A DNA stretch of 34,970 bases. Origin: Chloroflexota bacterium. Lineage in GTDB: Bacteria; Chloroflexota; Dehalococcoidia; GIF9; UBA5629. The notes under the pieces are model-generated. The model made no database searches and had not been told where the DNA came from. It worked only from the letters and a program-made list of their open reading frames with translations. Below, piece by piece: positions 1 through 7,741 of the stretch. A program made the position numbers and the translations under genes. The stretch lies in the NCBI GenBank assembly GCA_026389695.1, contig JAPLHI010000037.1, positions 1 to 34,970 of the forward strand, read 5' to 3'. Positions within the stretch are counted from its first letter, which is position 1. The number at the start of each line of letters is the position of its first letter.

Positions 1-954
1 GATAGCCTCATCGAGGTTTTTCACGACTACTAGGAGGCCGTTTGTTTCCAGCGCCGTCGCTGCTATCTCATGACGCGTCAGATGCGATAGCTGCCTGCTC
101 ACTGCCGACTGCACCTGCTCTGCCTGCGCGGCCGCGGTGGTCAGGAAAATGGAAGGAGCCATAATATCAGGCTCGGACTGCGCGATGAGGTCGGCCGCGC
201 ACAGCGCGGGGTCGGCATAGCTGTCCGCTATGACCACCACCTCGCTGGGACCCTGCAGCGCATCGATATCCACCATGCCGTAGACCAGCTTCTTGGCAGT
301 CATCACCCAGATGTTACCTGGACCGCATATTTTATCCACTTTGGGAATCGATTGTGTCCCCAGTGCAAAGGCTGCTATGGCCTGGGCGCCGCCGATTTTA
401 AAGATCCTGCTCACACCGGCAATTTGGGCCGCTGCCAGCGTATTAGCCGGCACTTTGCCGTCTTTGCCGCAGGGGGTGGCCATGATTATCTCTTTAACGC
501 CGGCAACACGTGCAGGTATGGCGGTCATTAGCACTGTGGAAGGATAGGCGGCCGTGCCGCCCGGCACATAGATGCCCACGCGTTCCAGCGGCAGCACCTG
601 CTGTCCCAAACCTTCGATGAAAAACCCTTTACCGTATTTACGCATGCAGATCTTATGGAATCTTTCGATCCTGGCGGCTGCGAATTTAAGCGCTTTTAAA
701 AGCTCGGGGTCGATTGATTTCACGGCGGCCGCTATCTCCTGCTGGCTGACTTCCAGCGACGTCAACTTCGCGCCGTCAAGACGCTCGGTCAGCTCGAAAA
801 GCGCATAATCGCCATCTTTCCTGACTTTACAAATAATCTCTCTGACGGTGTCTTCGACCGTGCGTGTCTTATTCCCTGCCTTGACAGTGACATCATGTGA
901 AGTTGTCCTTTGCAGCAGCTTCTTTGCCTGCTTGAAGTCCTTGATTATTTTCAT
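1..954 (-). CDS. hisD: Histidinol dehydrogenase, 3' end cut by window edge
   Basis: Not complete: 318 codons lie in the window, read leftward, and the C-terminus is beyond base 1. The frame starts at ATG 952-954, giving MKIIKDFKQAKKLL. HisD performs the last two oxidations of histidine biosynthesis, L-histidinol to L-histidine, with NAD and a zinc ion. Typical HisD segments are visible: NKTRTVEDTVREI near the N-terminus, GIYVPGGTAAYPSTVLM, IFKIGGAQAIAAFA, and VDKICGPGNIWV followed by a DALQGPSEVVVIAD stretch. The gene lies 7 bases after the stop of the HisG gene, so it is the third gene of a hisZ-hisG-hisD operon. Recognition is secure; only the missing end is unknown. Confidence 0.95.
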   Translation of the reverse strand, partial: MKIIKDFKQAKKLLQRTTSHDVTVKAGNKTRTVEDTVREIICKVRKDGDYALFELTERLDGAKLTSLEVSQQEIAAAVKSIDPELLKALKFAAARIERFHKICMRKYGKGFFIEGLGQQVLPLERVGIYVPGGTAAYPSTVLMTAIPARVAGVKEIIMATPCGKDGKVPANTLAAAQIAGVSRIFKIGGAQAIAAFALGTQSIPKVDKICGPGNIWVMTAKKLVYGMVDIDALQGPSEVVVIADSYADPALCAADLIAQSEPDIMAPSIFLTTAAAQAEQVQSAVSRQLSHLTRHEIAATALETNGLLVVVKNLDEAI

Positions 955-961
955 TTCAACT

Positions 962-2389
962 TTATCCTGAGGTACCGCGGAATATTTTAACCAGTTTCTC
1001 GATCTTATTTCTTTTTTTCGGAGATATCAGGCTCTGCCGGTTGGCGATGAGGCAGGCGGTGGATTCGAAGAGTGTGTCTATGATCTTGAGCCTGTGCCTG
1101 GCAAGCGTCTGGCCTGTCTCCGTGTTCTCGATGAGCATATCAGCATCCTCGGGAAGGTAAACCTCGGTGGCGCCCCAGGTGGGTATCACCCGGTAACGCG
1201 CGATGTGCCTGTCCCGCAGGTATTTATCGGCGATATTCACGTATTCGGATGCTATCCTGAGCGGCGTCAAATCACCGCGTTGGATCAGATCCCTGATGTC
1301 TTCGATAGAATCGGCGGGGACATCTTCGCTAACCACGGCAACCACCCTGACCCTGCCGAAGCCGAGATTAACCAGCTCAACAACCGGGCTCGAGGGAAAC
1401 TGGTAGAGGTGATCCAGCAGCCAGTCCCTGCCGGTAACGGCCACATCGAAGTTGCCGTTGGCCACCTGCTGCGGCATGTCCTGCGGCCTGATCACTTTGA
1501 TATTGACCCCGTCCAGGCTGCTGGCCGGGCGTCGTCGCATATCATCCTTAGAGTATCCGGTCATTTTTATGCCCGCTTTTTCCAGGAAGGCGGCGGTGTG
1601 TACCTGCTGGTGGCCGTCGGCCAGCGCCAGCCAGATATTGCCATCCGCTGCGACGGGAACATAATCGTTGGTGATTACGGCTGAGGATTTTGTAGTTTCC
1701 GCCCGGGATTTTCCACCGCTTTTGAGCGCCGAGGTAAACAGCGCCAGTATGCGGCTGAAGTCGGCGGTCTGCAGGCTTTCCCTGCTGGCAATGATGCAGG
1801 CGCTGCTGTCGCCTATCTTTTTGACAGATCGCAGGTTTAAAGCAGCAAGCCCGCCTTCATCCGCGGAGCTAACGATGGCAAGGTCGGCATTTTCCGGCAG
1901 GTAAGCCTCTGCCGAACCCCACAGCGGGAAGATGCGGAACTTTTTCAGCCTCATTTTATACGCGGCGGCCTCGGCCAGCGCCGGGTATTCCGTCACTATG
2001 CACACGGCGGTATCGCTGTCTCGCAGGGTATCCACTGAGAATGTCGCATCTCGGGCGCAGGCCAGATAAATGCCAGCCTTAGCGTAGTCCAGGTCACAGA
2101 CCTTGACTACATTGCTGGCGGGGTACCTCGCATGGAGCTCCTGAAGCCAGTCGGAAGTACAGATGCCGAAGTCGTAGTTGCCGATGGCAACCTGCACAGG
2201 GATGTCCCTTTCATTGAGCATCTTGGCTGATAGCGAGGGCATGGTCTGTGAGCGCATGCGGTAGATGCGTGTTTTGGAGGTATAGTCCTCGAATCCCAGG
2301 CCGATGTCGCTTAAAAACCCTGCGGTCCGGGAGAGCATTTTACCCTTGGGCAATGCCAGCCTGGTATCCTGAGCAATACTACTTACCAA
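962..2389 (-). CDS. hisG: ATP phosphoribosyltransferase with two tandem HisG domains
   Basis: HisG joins ATP and PRPP in the first step of histidine synthesis. Short-form HisG is about 210 residues; this protein has 475 because it contains two HisG-like domains, about residues 10-225 and 250-475, joined by a Ser/Ala-rich linker. Domain 1 keeps the N-terminal LALPKGK (11-17), but its PRPP-loop region reads DEGGLAALNL (177-186). Domain 2 has LALADGH (254-260) in place of the PKG motif, but keeps RPQDMP (301-306), TGRDWL (319-324) and TETGQTL (423-429). Both contain the WG-A/S-x-E-x-YLPE-x-AD block. The start is TTG, and the gene overlaps hisZ by 11 bases. No C-terminal ACT-like regulatory domain of the long HisG type is apparent. 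Family assignment is sure; which domain is catalytic is inference. Confidence 0.88.
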   Translation of the reverse strand: MVSSIAQDTRLALPKGKMLSRTAGFLSDIGLGFEDYTSKTRIYRMRSQTMPSLSAKMLNERDIPVQVAIGNYDFGICTSDWLQELHARYPASNVVKVCDLDYAKAGIYLACARDATFSVDTLRDSDTAVCIVTEYPALAEAAAYKMRLKKFRIFPLWGSAEAYLPENADLAIVSSADEGGLAALNLRSVKKIGDSSACIIASRESLQTADFSRILALFTSALKSGGKSRAETTKSSAVITNDYVPVAADGNIWLALADGHQQVHTAAFLEKAGIKMTGYSKDDMRRRPASSLDGVNIKVIRPQDMPQQVANGNFDVAVTGRDWLLDHLYQFPSSPVVELVNLGFGRVRVVAVVSEDVPADSIEDIRDLIQRGDLTPLRIASEYVNIADKYLRDRHIARYRVIPTWGATEVYLPEDADMLIENTETGQTLARHRLKIIDTLFESTACLIANRQSLISPKKRNKIEKLVKIFRGTSG

Positions 2390-3626
2390 CTTTCCCGAAA
2401 CCCCCGATGATATTAATGACCTCGTTGACGTCCGCGGCTTTCTTTGGCAGGTTTTTGGTCTTATCTTTAACCATATAGCCCTGCTTCTTTTCTTGAACGG
2501 TTACCTCCCAGCGGGAGTCGAGCTGGCTGCCGCGGAAATCCAGTTCCGCTATCAGCCCGGCGTTGCGTAGGGCGCCGGAAAGCTTGAACGCTTCCTTGAT
2601 AGCTGTGGTACCGGTAGTTTCCGTCCTGACTATGACGGTCTTTTCCGCTTTCTGTCTGGACCACGGCTTAACCCGTGCGGCCAGTTCATCCAGATACAGG
2701 GCGAAGCCGCAGGCGGGCACATTGCTGCCGCCCACCAGGCTGACAAGGTTATCGTACCTGCCGCCACTGCATACCCTGGTGTTGCCGGCGCGTATCTTGA
2801 AGCAAAGGCCGGTGTAGTACTCGAAGCCTTTGATCGAGGTGAAGTCGATTTCGTAGCGGTACCCCAGCGTATCGAGCAGCCCGGCTACTTTGGCAAACTT
2901 CTCCAGTTCCTTCTTGAGGCTACCTGATATTTCAGGCATAGCCATAAGGTTCAGCAGGAAACTGCCGGATTTCCCTTTGAGGTTCATAATGGCGGAGATA
3001 GTCGCCGAGATCTTTTTATTACTGTTCACTCTGGACAGCGCCTGCCAGTTACCCTCCAGGATTTCGTCCAGCAGGTTGGCCTTTTCTTCAGCGCTAAGCT
3101 TAAGCTCTGCGACGAGGGCCTTAAGGACACCTGCGTGTGAGAGCTTAAGTGCAATACGGGAAATGCCCAGGGTATTGAGTACTTCCAGCGCGAGAGCTAT
3201 GATCTCCGCTTCCGAGGTGGGGTTGCCGTCACCCAGCAGCTCCACGCCGCACTGCCATTTTTCGCGGTTCTCCTTGCCCGTTTCCTCGAAGGCGAAGACG
3301 TTGGTTACGTAGCAGAGGCGGGCGATTTTAGCCCCTGTAAGGTTTTCACTGTACAGCCTGGCCACAGGTATAGTGCCGTCAGGCCTCAGCACGACACGCT
3401 CTCCGCCCCAGCCGTCCCAGTCGAGGAAGGAATAGACACGGCTGAGCATGGCCGGCGTGAGCGTACCAGCGGCTGTAAACAGGTGTATATATTCGAGGGT
3501 GGGGGTTTTGATTTCCCTGTAGCCCCAGTTGATACACGAGTTGCGGAAGGCATCTTCTACCTGCCGGAAGCGTTCCATATCTTCCGCTAACAGGTCGCGC
3601 GCGCCTTTACACCTTTGAGTTTCCAT
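2379..3626 (-). CDS. hisZ: HisRS-like protein, probably the HisZ regulatory subunit
   Basis: A 415-residue class II histidyl-tRNA-synthetase fold. It begins QRCKGARDLLAEDMERF, has RPDGTIPVARLY (81-92), and the histidine-site segments SIKGFEYYTG (264-273) and SGGRYDNL (287-294). Two arginines needed for tRNA charging appear replaced: motif 2, normally FRxERPQ, reads FAFEETG (111-117), and the histidine-site RGLDYY reads KGFEYY (K266). This pattern and the position directly before a short-form HisG support HisZ, the partner needed by short HisG for activity and histidine feedback. Unlike many HisZ proteins it still has about 85 residues resembling the HisRS anticodon-binding domain (about 328-415). 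It is the first gene of the operon, with an SD-like AAGGA before ATG 3626. A divergent HisRS is the alternative. Confidence 0.8.
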   Translation of the reverse strand: METQRCKGARDLLAEDMERFRQVEDAFRNSCINWGYREIKTPTLEYIHLFTAAGTLTPAMLSRVYSFLDWDGWGGERVVLRPDGTIPVARLYSENLTGAKIARLCYVTNVFAFEETGKENREKWQCGVELLGDGNPTSEAEIIALALEVLNTLGISRIALKLSHAGVLKALVAELKLSAEEKANLLDEILEGNWQALSRVNSNKKISATISAIMNLKGKSGSFLLNLMAMPEISGSLKKELEKFAKVAGLLDTLGYRYEIDFTSIKGFEYYTGLCFKIRAGNTRVCSGGRYDNLVSLVGGSNVPACGFALYLDELAARVKPWSRQKAEKTVIVRTETTGTTAIKEAFKLSGALRNAGLIAELDFRGSQLDSRWEVTVQEKKQGYMVKDKTKNLPKKAADVNEVINIIGGFGKVGK

Positions 3627-3654
3627 ATAAATTTATCCTTTGTGAAGTCGCATA

Positions 3655-3683
3655 ATTCTACACTAATAGTATCACAGCTACAA
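3655..3683 (-). promoter_or_regulatory. Promoter of the his operon
   Basis: On the minus strand, a -35 TTGTAG (3678-3683) and a -10 TAGAAT (3655-3660) are separated by exactly 17 bases. This places transcription start about 20 bases upstream of hisZ. No leader peptide rich in histidine and no attenuator hairpin is visible in this short leader. Confidence 0.55.
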
Positions 3684-3752
3684 TTTGTGCGTTGAAAAAA
3701 ACGACGGTGCCCGCATTCTCAAGAAATATTTTTGGACCGTTATATTACCCCC

Positions 3753-3802
3753 TTGACTCTACCCATACAGGAGACTTTATACTGTCTGTGAAGGCCTTCA
3801 CA
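3753..3802 (+). promoter_or_regulatory. MerR-type promoter with 19-bp spacer and downstream palindrome
   Basis: A -35 TTGACT (3753-3758) and a -10 TATACT (3778-3783) are separated by 19 bases. The over-long spacer is the hallmark of promoters twisted into activity by MerR-family activators, and the gene downstream encodes such a protein. The spacer holds an imperfect dyad (CTCTACC against GGAGAC). Just after the -10 lies a perfect 16-base palindrome, TGTGAAGGCCTTCACA (3787-3802), which covers the expected start site and could be a second operator. Confidence 0.7.
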
Positions 3803-3828
3803 AAGAATAATTATAGGGAGAGCGGGAA

Positions 3829-4644
3829 ATGCTCAAGATCGGCGAATTCGCCAGGATGGGGTATGTAACAATTAAGGCCCTGCGGTATTACGATGAAATC
3901 GGCCTGCTGAAGCCGGCGCAGATAGACACGCACACAGGTTACCGTTACTACTCCGCAGACCAGCTGCCGCGATTGAACAAAATAATCGTTTTCAAAGGGC
4001 TTGGACTTTCCCTGGATGAGGTGTCCAGGTTGCTTGATAACAAGCTGTCGGATGAAAATATAGTCCAGTTGCTTAACATCAAGCAGGTTGAGCTCAGCCG
4101 GCGCTTACGCGATTACCGGGTGCGGCTCGGTCTGATGGAGGAATGGGTCAAACAGATAGAGAAGGAGGATGCCATGCCTGCAGGTGATGTTGAGGTTAAA
4201 CCATTAGAGGTGCAAACCGTGGCCTCGTTAAGACAAACTGTTCCCACATATGCCGATATTTATCCCCTTTTTATTGAACTGGTCAGTTATTTGATGGGGC
4301 GGCAGGCAAAGATGGTCGGCTCTCCACTGGCTATATTCCATGATATGGAATATAGGGAGAAGGATGTGGATATTGAGGTGGCCGTGCCCGTCGAGGGCAG
4401 CGTTGAAACTACCGATAGAATAAAGGTGAGGGATCTGCCCCGCGTGGATAAGGCAGCCTGCCTTACGTACAGGGGGTCGTACGAAAAATCTGAGGAAGCG
4501 TATAAAACCCTGATTGCCTGGATGTTCAGGAACGTTTATCAGCTTGCCGCTCCCAACAGGGAAGTCTATGTGCAGGGGCCGGCGCAAAGCCAGGATCCCA
4601 ATAAATACGTAACGGAACTGCAGTTTCCCATTACGGGGTGGTAA
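3829..4644 (+). CDS. MerR-family regulator with C-terminal effector-binding domain
   Basis: A 271-residue BmrR/TipA-like regulator. Residues 1-70 form the winged helix (IGEFARMGYVTIKALRYYD, then GLLKPA and the TGYRYY wing). About 75-120 is the dimerisation coiled coil (LLNIKQVELSRRLRDYRVRL). About 125-271 resembles the GyrI-like/AraC effector-binding domain, which binds hydrophobic or cationic small molecules, with YRGSYEKSEEAYKTLIAW and a final YVTELQFPI. There is no cysteine pattern of metal-sensing MerR proteins, so a drug-like or metabolite ligand is more likely. ATG 3829 follows GGGAGAG. No efflux pump lies beside it; the likely target is its own promoter. The ligand is unknown. Confidence 0.88.
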   Translation: MLKIGEFARMGYVTIKALRYYDEIGLLKPAQIDTHTGYRYYSADQLPRLNKIIVFKGLGLSLDEVSRLLDNKLSDENIVQLLNIKQVELSRRLRDYRVRLGLMEEWVKQIEKEDAMPAGDVEVKPLEVQTVASLRQTVPTYADIYPLFIELVSYLMGRQAKMVGSPLAIFHDMEYREKDVDIEVAVPVEGSVETTDRIKVRDLPRVDKAACLTYRGSYEKSEEAYKTLIAWMFRNVYQLAAPNREVYVQGPAQSQDPNKYVTELQFPITGW

Positions 4645-4665
4645 TCCGGGCTTCTTCTCATTTTT

Positions 4666-4699
4666 AGCTGTGGGAGTGCAGCACTCCACCCCCACAGCT
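4666..4699 (+). repeat. Stem-loop between merR-type gene and nfeD
   Basis: AGCTGTGGG (4666-4674) pairs with CCCACAGCT (4691-4699), and the interior contains a second nested palindrome, GGAGTGCAGCACTCC. It could end transcription of the MerR-type gene, but no run of T follows it on either strand (a T run lies before it on the plus strand), so it is not a classical intrinsic terminator. Confidence 0.45.
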
Positions 4700-4729
4700 A
4701 ATCGCATAATTCAACCTCCCGGCGCTGTC

Positions 4730-4740
4730 TGGTATACAAT
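4730..4740 (+). promoter_or_regulatory. Extended -10 promoter abutting nfeD start
   Basis: TGG (4730-4732) directly precedes TATACA (4733-4738), which matches an extended -10. A weak -35 TTCAAC (4710-4715) lies 17 bases upstream. The GTG start codon at 4747 is only 8 bases after the -10, so the transcript would begin at or next to the start codon. No SD sequence is possible in that space. Confidence 0.5.
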
Positions 4741-4746
4741 ATAGGG

Positions 4747-6057
4747 GTGCTGTTCAGACACATATTCAGGGCAATCTATCTCCTCTGTTTAGCTCTTGGC
4801 CTGGTGCTTTCCATCGCTAGCGGAAGTGCAAACGCGAATGGACGTGAAATCCGCGTGCTCCAGGTGAAGGGCAATATCGTCCCCGTGGTCGCCGATTACA
4901 TCAGCCGCGGCATAGAGGAGGCGGAGCAGGCAGGCAGCGTTGCCTGCATCATCCAGCTGGATACTCCCGGCGGGCTTCTCAATTCCACCGAAGATATCGT
5001 CCGCCGTATTATGAATGCTAAGGTCCCGGTGGTGGTTTATGTCTCTCCGCACGGCGCCTGGGCGGCATCGGCGGGAACTTTTATTACCATATCTGCTCAC
5101 CTCTCGGCTATGGCGCCTGCCACCAGCATCGGGGCGGCGCACCCTGTGAGCATGGGAGAGGAAATGCCTGCCGACGTTCAAAAAAAGGCCACGGAATACT
5201 CTGTGGCCTGGATACAGAGCATAGCGGAAAAACGCGGCCGTGATCCTGCGCTGGTGGAAGCAGCGGTGCGGGAAAGCAAGTCTTTCACAGCATCGCAGGC
5301 CGTTGAAGCGAAGCTGGTTGACTTTTTTGCAGAGGATCTCGCCGATGTGATAAAACAGATCGACGGCAGGACGGTTACCCTTGCCGACGGCCGGGTGGTG
5401 ACGATCAAAACCGAAGGCGCAGCAGTTATAAAAAGCGATATGAACGGGGTCGAGAAATTCCTGCACATGATCAGCCATCCCAACGTTGCTTACATGCTGC
5501 TCTCCGTCGCGTCCATCGGTATTATCACTGAAGTATCCAATCCCGGCCTGATCTTCCCTGGTGTGATCGGGGGCATCTGCCTTTTCTTTGCTTTCTACGC
5601 GCTGGGTGTATTAAACGCGTATTGGGCGGGTGTATTATTGATTTTACTGGCTATCGGGTTGTTCGTGACTGAGATTTTTGTGCCTGCCTATGGTATACTG
5701 ACAGCCGGTGGAATAATATCTCTGGTGATCGGCTCATTAATACTTTTCAGTGAAAGTGAAGCTTCCATGCAGATAGATACGGGACTTATTGCCGTTGTAG
5801 CGATATTCTTCGCCTGCTTTGTTGCCTTCCTGGTCTGGGCAACCGTGAGGGGACAGAGGCGGAAGGTAACCACAGGGCGTGAGGGCATGATCGGCCAGTC
5901 GGCCACCGTAAAAACAGCGCTGGAACCTAAGGGTATGGTGCTCGTCGAAGGTGAACTGTGGACCGCGAAACTGGACAGCGGAAGCGCGCAGCCGGGTGAA
6001 GAAGTAGTAATTCAGAAAATAGATAATCTCAAGCTATTCGTAACCAGGAAGAAATAG
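4747..6057 (+). CDS. nfeD: NfeD-type membrane-bound serine protease (ClpP class)
   Basis: The full-length form of the NfeD family, 436 residues. Residues 1-30 are a signal peptide ending ASGSANA. About 35-225 is the ClpP-like protease domain: DTPGGLLNSTEDI (72-84), then AWAASAGTF with probable nucleophile Ser108, and AMAPATSIGAAHPV. A lysine at 146/147 stands at the distance expected for the Ser-Lys dyad of the archaeal 1510-type proteases. About 235-365 holds several hydrophobic helices, and 370-436 the small OB-fold NfeD domain (GREGMIGQSATVKTAL). In related systems the protease cuts a stomatin C-terminus; the next gene, 10 bases on, is a stomatin homolog. Start is GTG 4747. The role is membrane quality control by family knowledge, not shown here. 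Confidence 0.92.
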   Translation: MLFRHIFRAIYLLCLALGLVLSIASGSANANGREIRVLQVKGNIVPVVADYISRGIEEAEQAGSVACIIQLDTPGGLLNSTEDIVRRIMNAKVPVVVYVSPHGAWAASAGTFITISAHLSAMAPATSIGAAHPVSMGEEMPADVQKKATEYSVAWIQSIAEKRGRDPALVEAAVRESKSFTASQAVEAKLVDFFAEDLADVIKQIDGRTVTLADGRVVTIKTEGAAVIKSDMNGVEKFLHMISHPNVAYMLLSVASIGIITEVSNPGLIFPGVIGGICLFFAFYALGVLNAYWAGVLLILLAIGLFVTEIFVPAYGILTAGGIISLVIGSLILFSESEASMQIDTGLIAVVAIFFACFVAFLVWATVRGQRRKVTTGREGMIGQSATVKTALEPKGMVLVEGELWTAKLDSGSAQPGEEVVIQKIDNLKLFVTRKK

Positions 6058-6067
6058 GGAGGTAAAT

Positions 6068-6832
6068 ATGGACTTTGTTGGAATAGTAATTCTGGCCATT
6101 TTTATACTGATGGTACTGTTCACCTCTATCAGGATCGTCAACGAGTATGAACGCGGTGTGGTTTTCCGCCTGGGGCGGTATGTGGGTGTAAGGGGACCGG
6201 GACTTATTTTGTTGATCCCGTTTATCGAGCGCATGGTTAAGGTGGAATTGCGCGTGGTGACTATGGACGTGCCGCAGCAGGAGTGCATCACCATGGACAC
6301 CGTCACGGTAAAAGTGGACGCGGTCGTATATTTCCGCGTCATGAAACCGGAATCGGCCATACTCAATGTCGAGCAGTATATAAGGGCTACATCTCTGCTC
6401 TGCCAGACCACCCTGCGAAATGTGGTAGGCCAGAGCGACCTCGAAGATTTATTGGGACATAGGGACAAGGTGAATGAAAAGCTGCAGGCCCTTATTGATG
6501 AAGGAACCGAGCCCTGGGGTATAAAAGTGAGTATGGTGGAAGTAAGGGATGTCCAGCTTCCCGAGACGATGCAGAGGGCTATGGCGGCCCAGGCGGAGGC
6601 CGAAAGGGAACGCAGGGCCAAAATCGTCCATGCCGAAGGTGAAGCCCAGGCCGCTGAGAAACTGGCAGAGGCGGCCAGGATCATCTCCAGTCAGCCGGCC
6701 GCAATGCAACTACGCTATTTACAGACTCTGATCACTATTTCGACCGAGAAAACGAATACCCTCGTATTCCCGTTACCGATCGATCTCATCATGCCCCTGT
6801 TGAACAAGCTGCCGGAAGGGCAGAAAAAGTAG
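6068..6832 (+). CDS. Stomatin/slipin-like SPFH (band 7) protein
   Basis: 254 residues with one N-terminal membrane helix (about 3-22, FVGIVILAIFILMVLF), then the SPFH domain: YERGVVFRLGRYVGVRGPG, VVTMDVPQQECITMDTVTVKVDAVVYFRV, and a helical stretch rich in Ala/Glu/Arg (MAAQAEAERERRAKIVHAEGEA) that mediates oligomer formation. The end is short and hydrophobic (TNTLVFPLPIDLIMPLL), as in slipins. A good SD (GGGAGGT) precedes ATG 6068, in contrast to the upstream nfeD. The pair forms the widespread NfeD-stomatin operon. Function is probably scaffolding of membrane microdomains. Confidence 0.93.
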   Translation: MDFVGIVILAIFILMVLFTSIRIVNEYERGVVFRLGRYVGVRGPGLILLIPFIERMVKVELRVVTMDVPQQECITMDTVTVKVDAVVYFRVMKPESAILNVEQYIRATSLLCQTTLRNVVGQSDLEDLLGHRDKVNEKLQALIDEGTEPWGIKVSMVEVRDVQLPETMQRAMAAQAEAERERRAKIVHAEGEAQAAEKLAEAARIISSQPAAMQLRYLQTLITISTEKTNTLVFPLPIDLIMPLLNKLPEGQKK

Positions 6833-6865
6833 CGGAAACAGGTTAAGTTTGGTAAGAAATCGTAG

Positions 6866-6887
6866 GGGCAGGTCTTTAGACCTGCCC
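6866..6887. repeat. Perfect palindromic hairpin between convergent genes
   Basis: GGGCAGGTCT (6866-6875) and AGACCTGCCC (6878-6887) form a 10-bp perfect stem with a TT loop. The flanks read CGTAG before and GCGTTTA after. It lies between the convergent SPFH gene and birA and may work as a two-way terminator. Its GTAGGGGC... form also resembles the dispersed extragenic palindromes found in many bacterial genomes. Only one copy is in the window. Confidence 0.6.
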
Positions 6888-6961
6888 GCGTTTATATCCA
6901 CCCTTTTAATACAGACAACTAAAAAGAACAGACGCGCCTGAAGGTAGATCCCTGCAGTATT

Positions 6962-7741
6962 TCAATCTTTTACTATCGTAACATCGCCAGCTATGATTTC
7001 CATGACTGATCCGTCGTCCCGGCGCAGCACCAGGTTGCCTGCCTGATTAATGGTTTCGGCTACCCCCTCTTTAATAGAGCCATTCATGTTCACGCGGATA
7101 CGCCTGCCGATGGTTTCCATGTTTTCCATCCATTCCTTTTGCAGATGGTGCGCTTCCGCAACCTTTTGATAAAGCCTTTCCAGTTCGGTGAGCAAAATAA
7201 TAATAACGTCGTTTACACTGACCTCTTGCTTTAAATGCGCCGAGATACTGGTGGCTATTTCCGCTATTTCGGGATATTTCCGTATATCGAAGCTGACGTT
7301 GATACCGATGCCAAGGATGGCATAGCGTAATTCTCCGGACTCAAGCTGGCTTTCGATGAGGATGCCGCAAACCTTCTTACCCTGGATAAGCACATCATTG
7401 GGCCATTTAATCTGCGCCTGTACGCCCAGCTTTTTAATCGTGTGAAATACCGCCAGGGAGGACACGGCGGGCAAGAAGCGCATCTCATCCGTTGACGGCT
7501 TCAGGATAACAGACAGGGCCAGGCTACCTTCAGGCGAGAACCATGTTCTGCCCAGCCTGCCCCGGCCCGCTTTTTGCATACCGGCAATGACAACCGTACC
7601 CTCGGGGGAGCCTTTCTCCGCCAGTTCCCTGGCTACATCCATGGTCGATGTGACGCTTTCCAGGTAGTGCAATTCCCTGCCGACAAAGCGGGTTTTAAGG
7701 CGCTGTTTTAGATATGTTGCTATATCTGGTTTCGTGTTCAT
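6962..7741 (-). CDS. birA: Biotin--[acetyl-CoA-carboxylase] ligase, no HTH
   Basis: 259 residues. BirA activates biotin with ATP and attaches it to the lysine of biotin carrier proteins. The biotin/AMP loop GRGRLGR (59-65) follows VVIAGMQKA. KWPND (112-116), GKKVCGILIE (121-130) and GIGINV follow, and a small C-terminal SH3-like domain (RIRVNMNGSIKEGVAET) ends the protein. The N-terminal DNA-binding domain of E. coli-type BirA is missing, so it is a class I ligase that cannot repress its own gene. The start ATG 7739-7741 has no SD and lies 6 bases after a -10, so the mRNA may be leaderless. The gene is divergent from the sirtuin gene. Confidence 0.93.
   Translation of the reverse strand: MNTKPDIATYLKQRLKTRFVGRELHYLESVTSTMDVARELAEKGSPEGTVVIAGMQKAGRGRLGRTWFSPEGSLALSVILKPSTDEMRFLPAVSSLAVFHTIKKLGVQAQIKWPNDVLIQGKKVCGILIESQLESGELRYAILGIGINVSFDIRKYPEIAEIATSISAHLKQEVSVNDVIIILLTELERLYQKVAEAHHLQKEWMENMETIGRRIRVNMNGSIKEGVAETINQAGNLVLRRDDGSVMEIIAGDVTIVKD

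Noticed and set aside
1094..1684. A 196-codon open frame antisense to hisG
   Set aside because: It lies wholly opposite a clear HisG domain, has no SD and no recognisable protein features; it is a G+C-driven shadow frame.
4789..5478. A 229-codon open frame antisense to nfeD
   Set aside because: The plus-strand frame is a clear NfeD protease; the antisense product is rich in His/Arg/Cys with no fold-like pattern.
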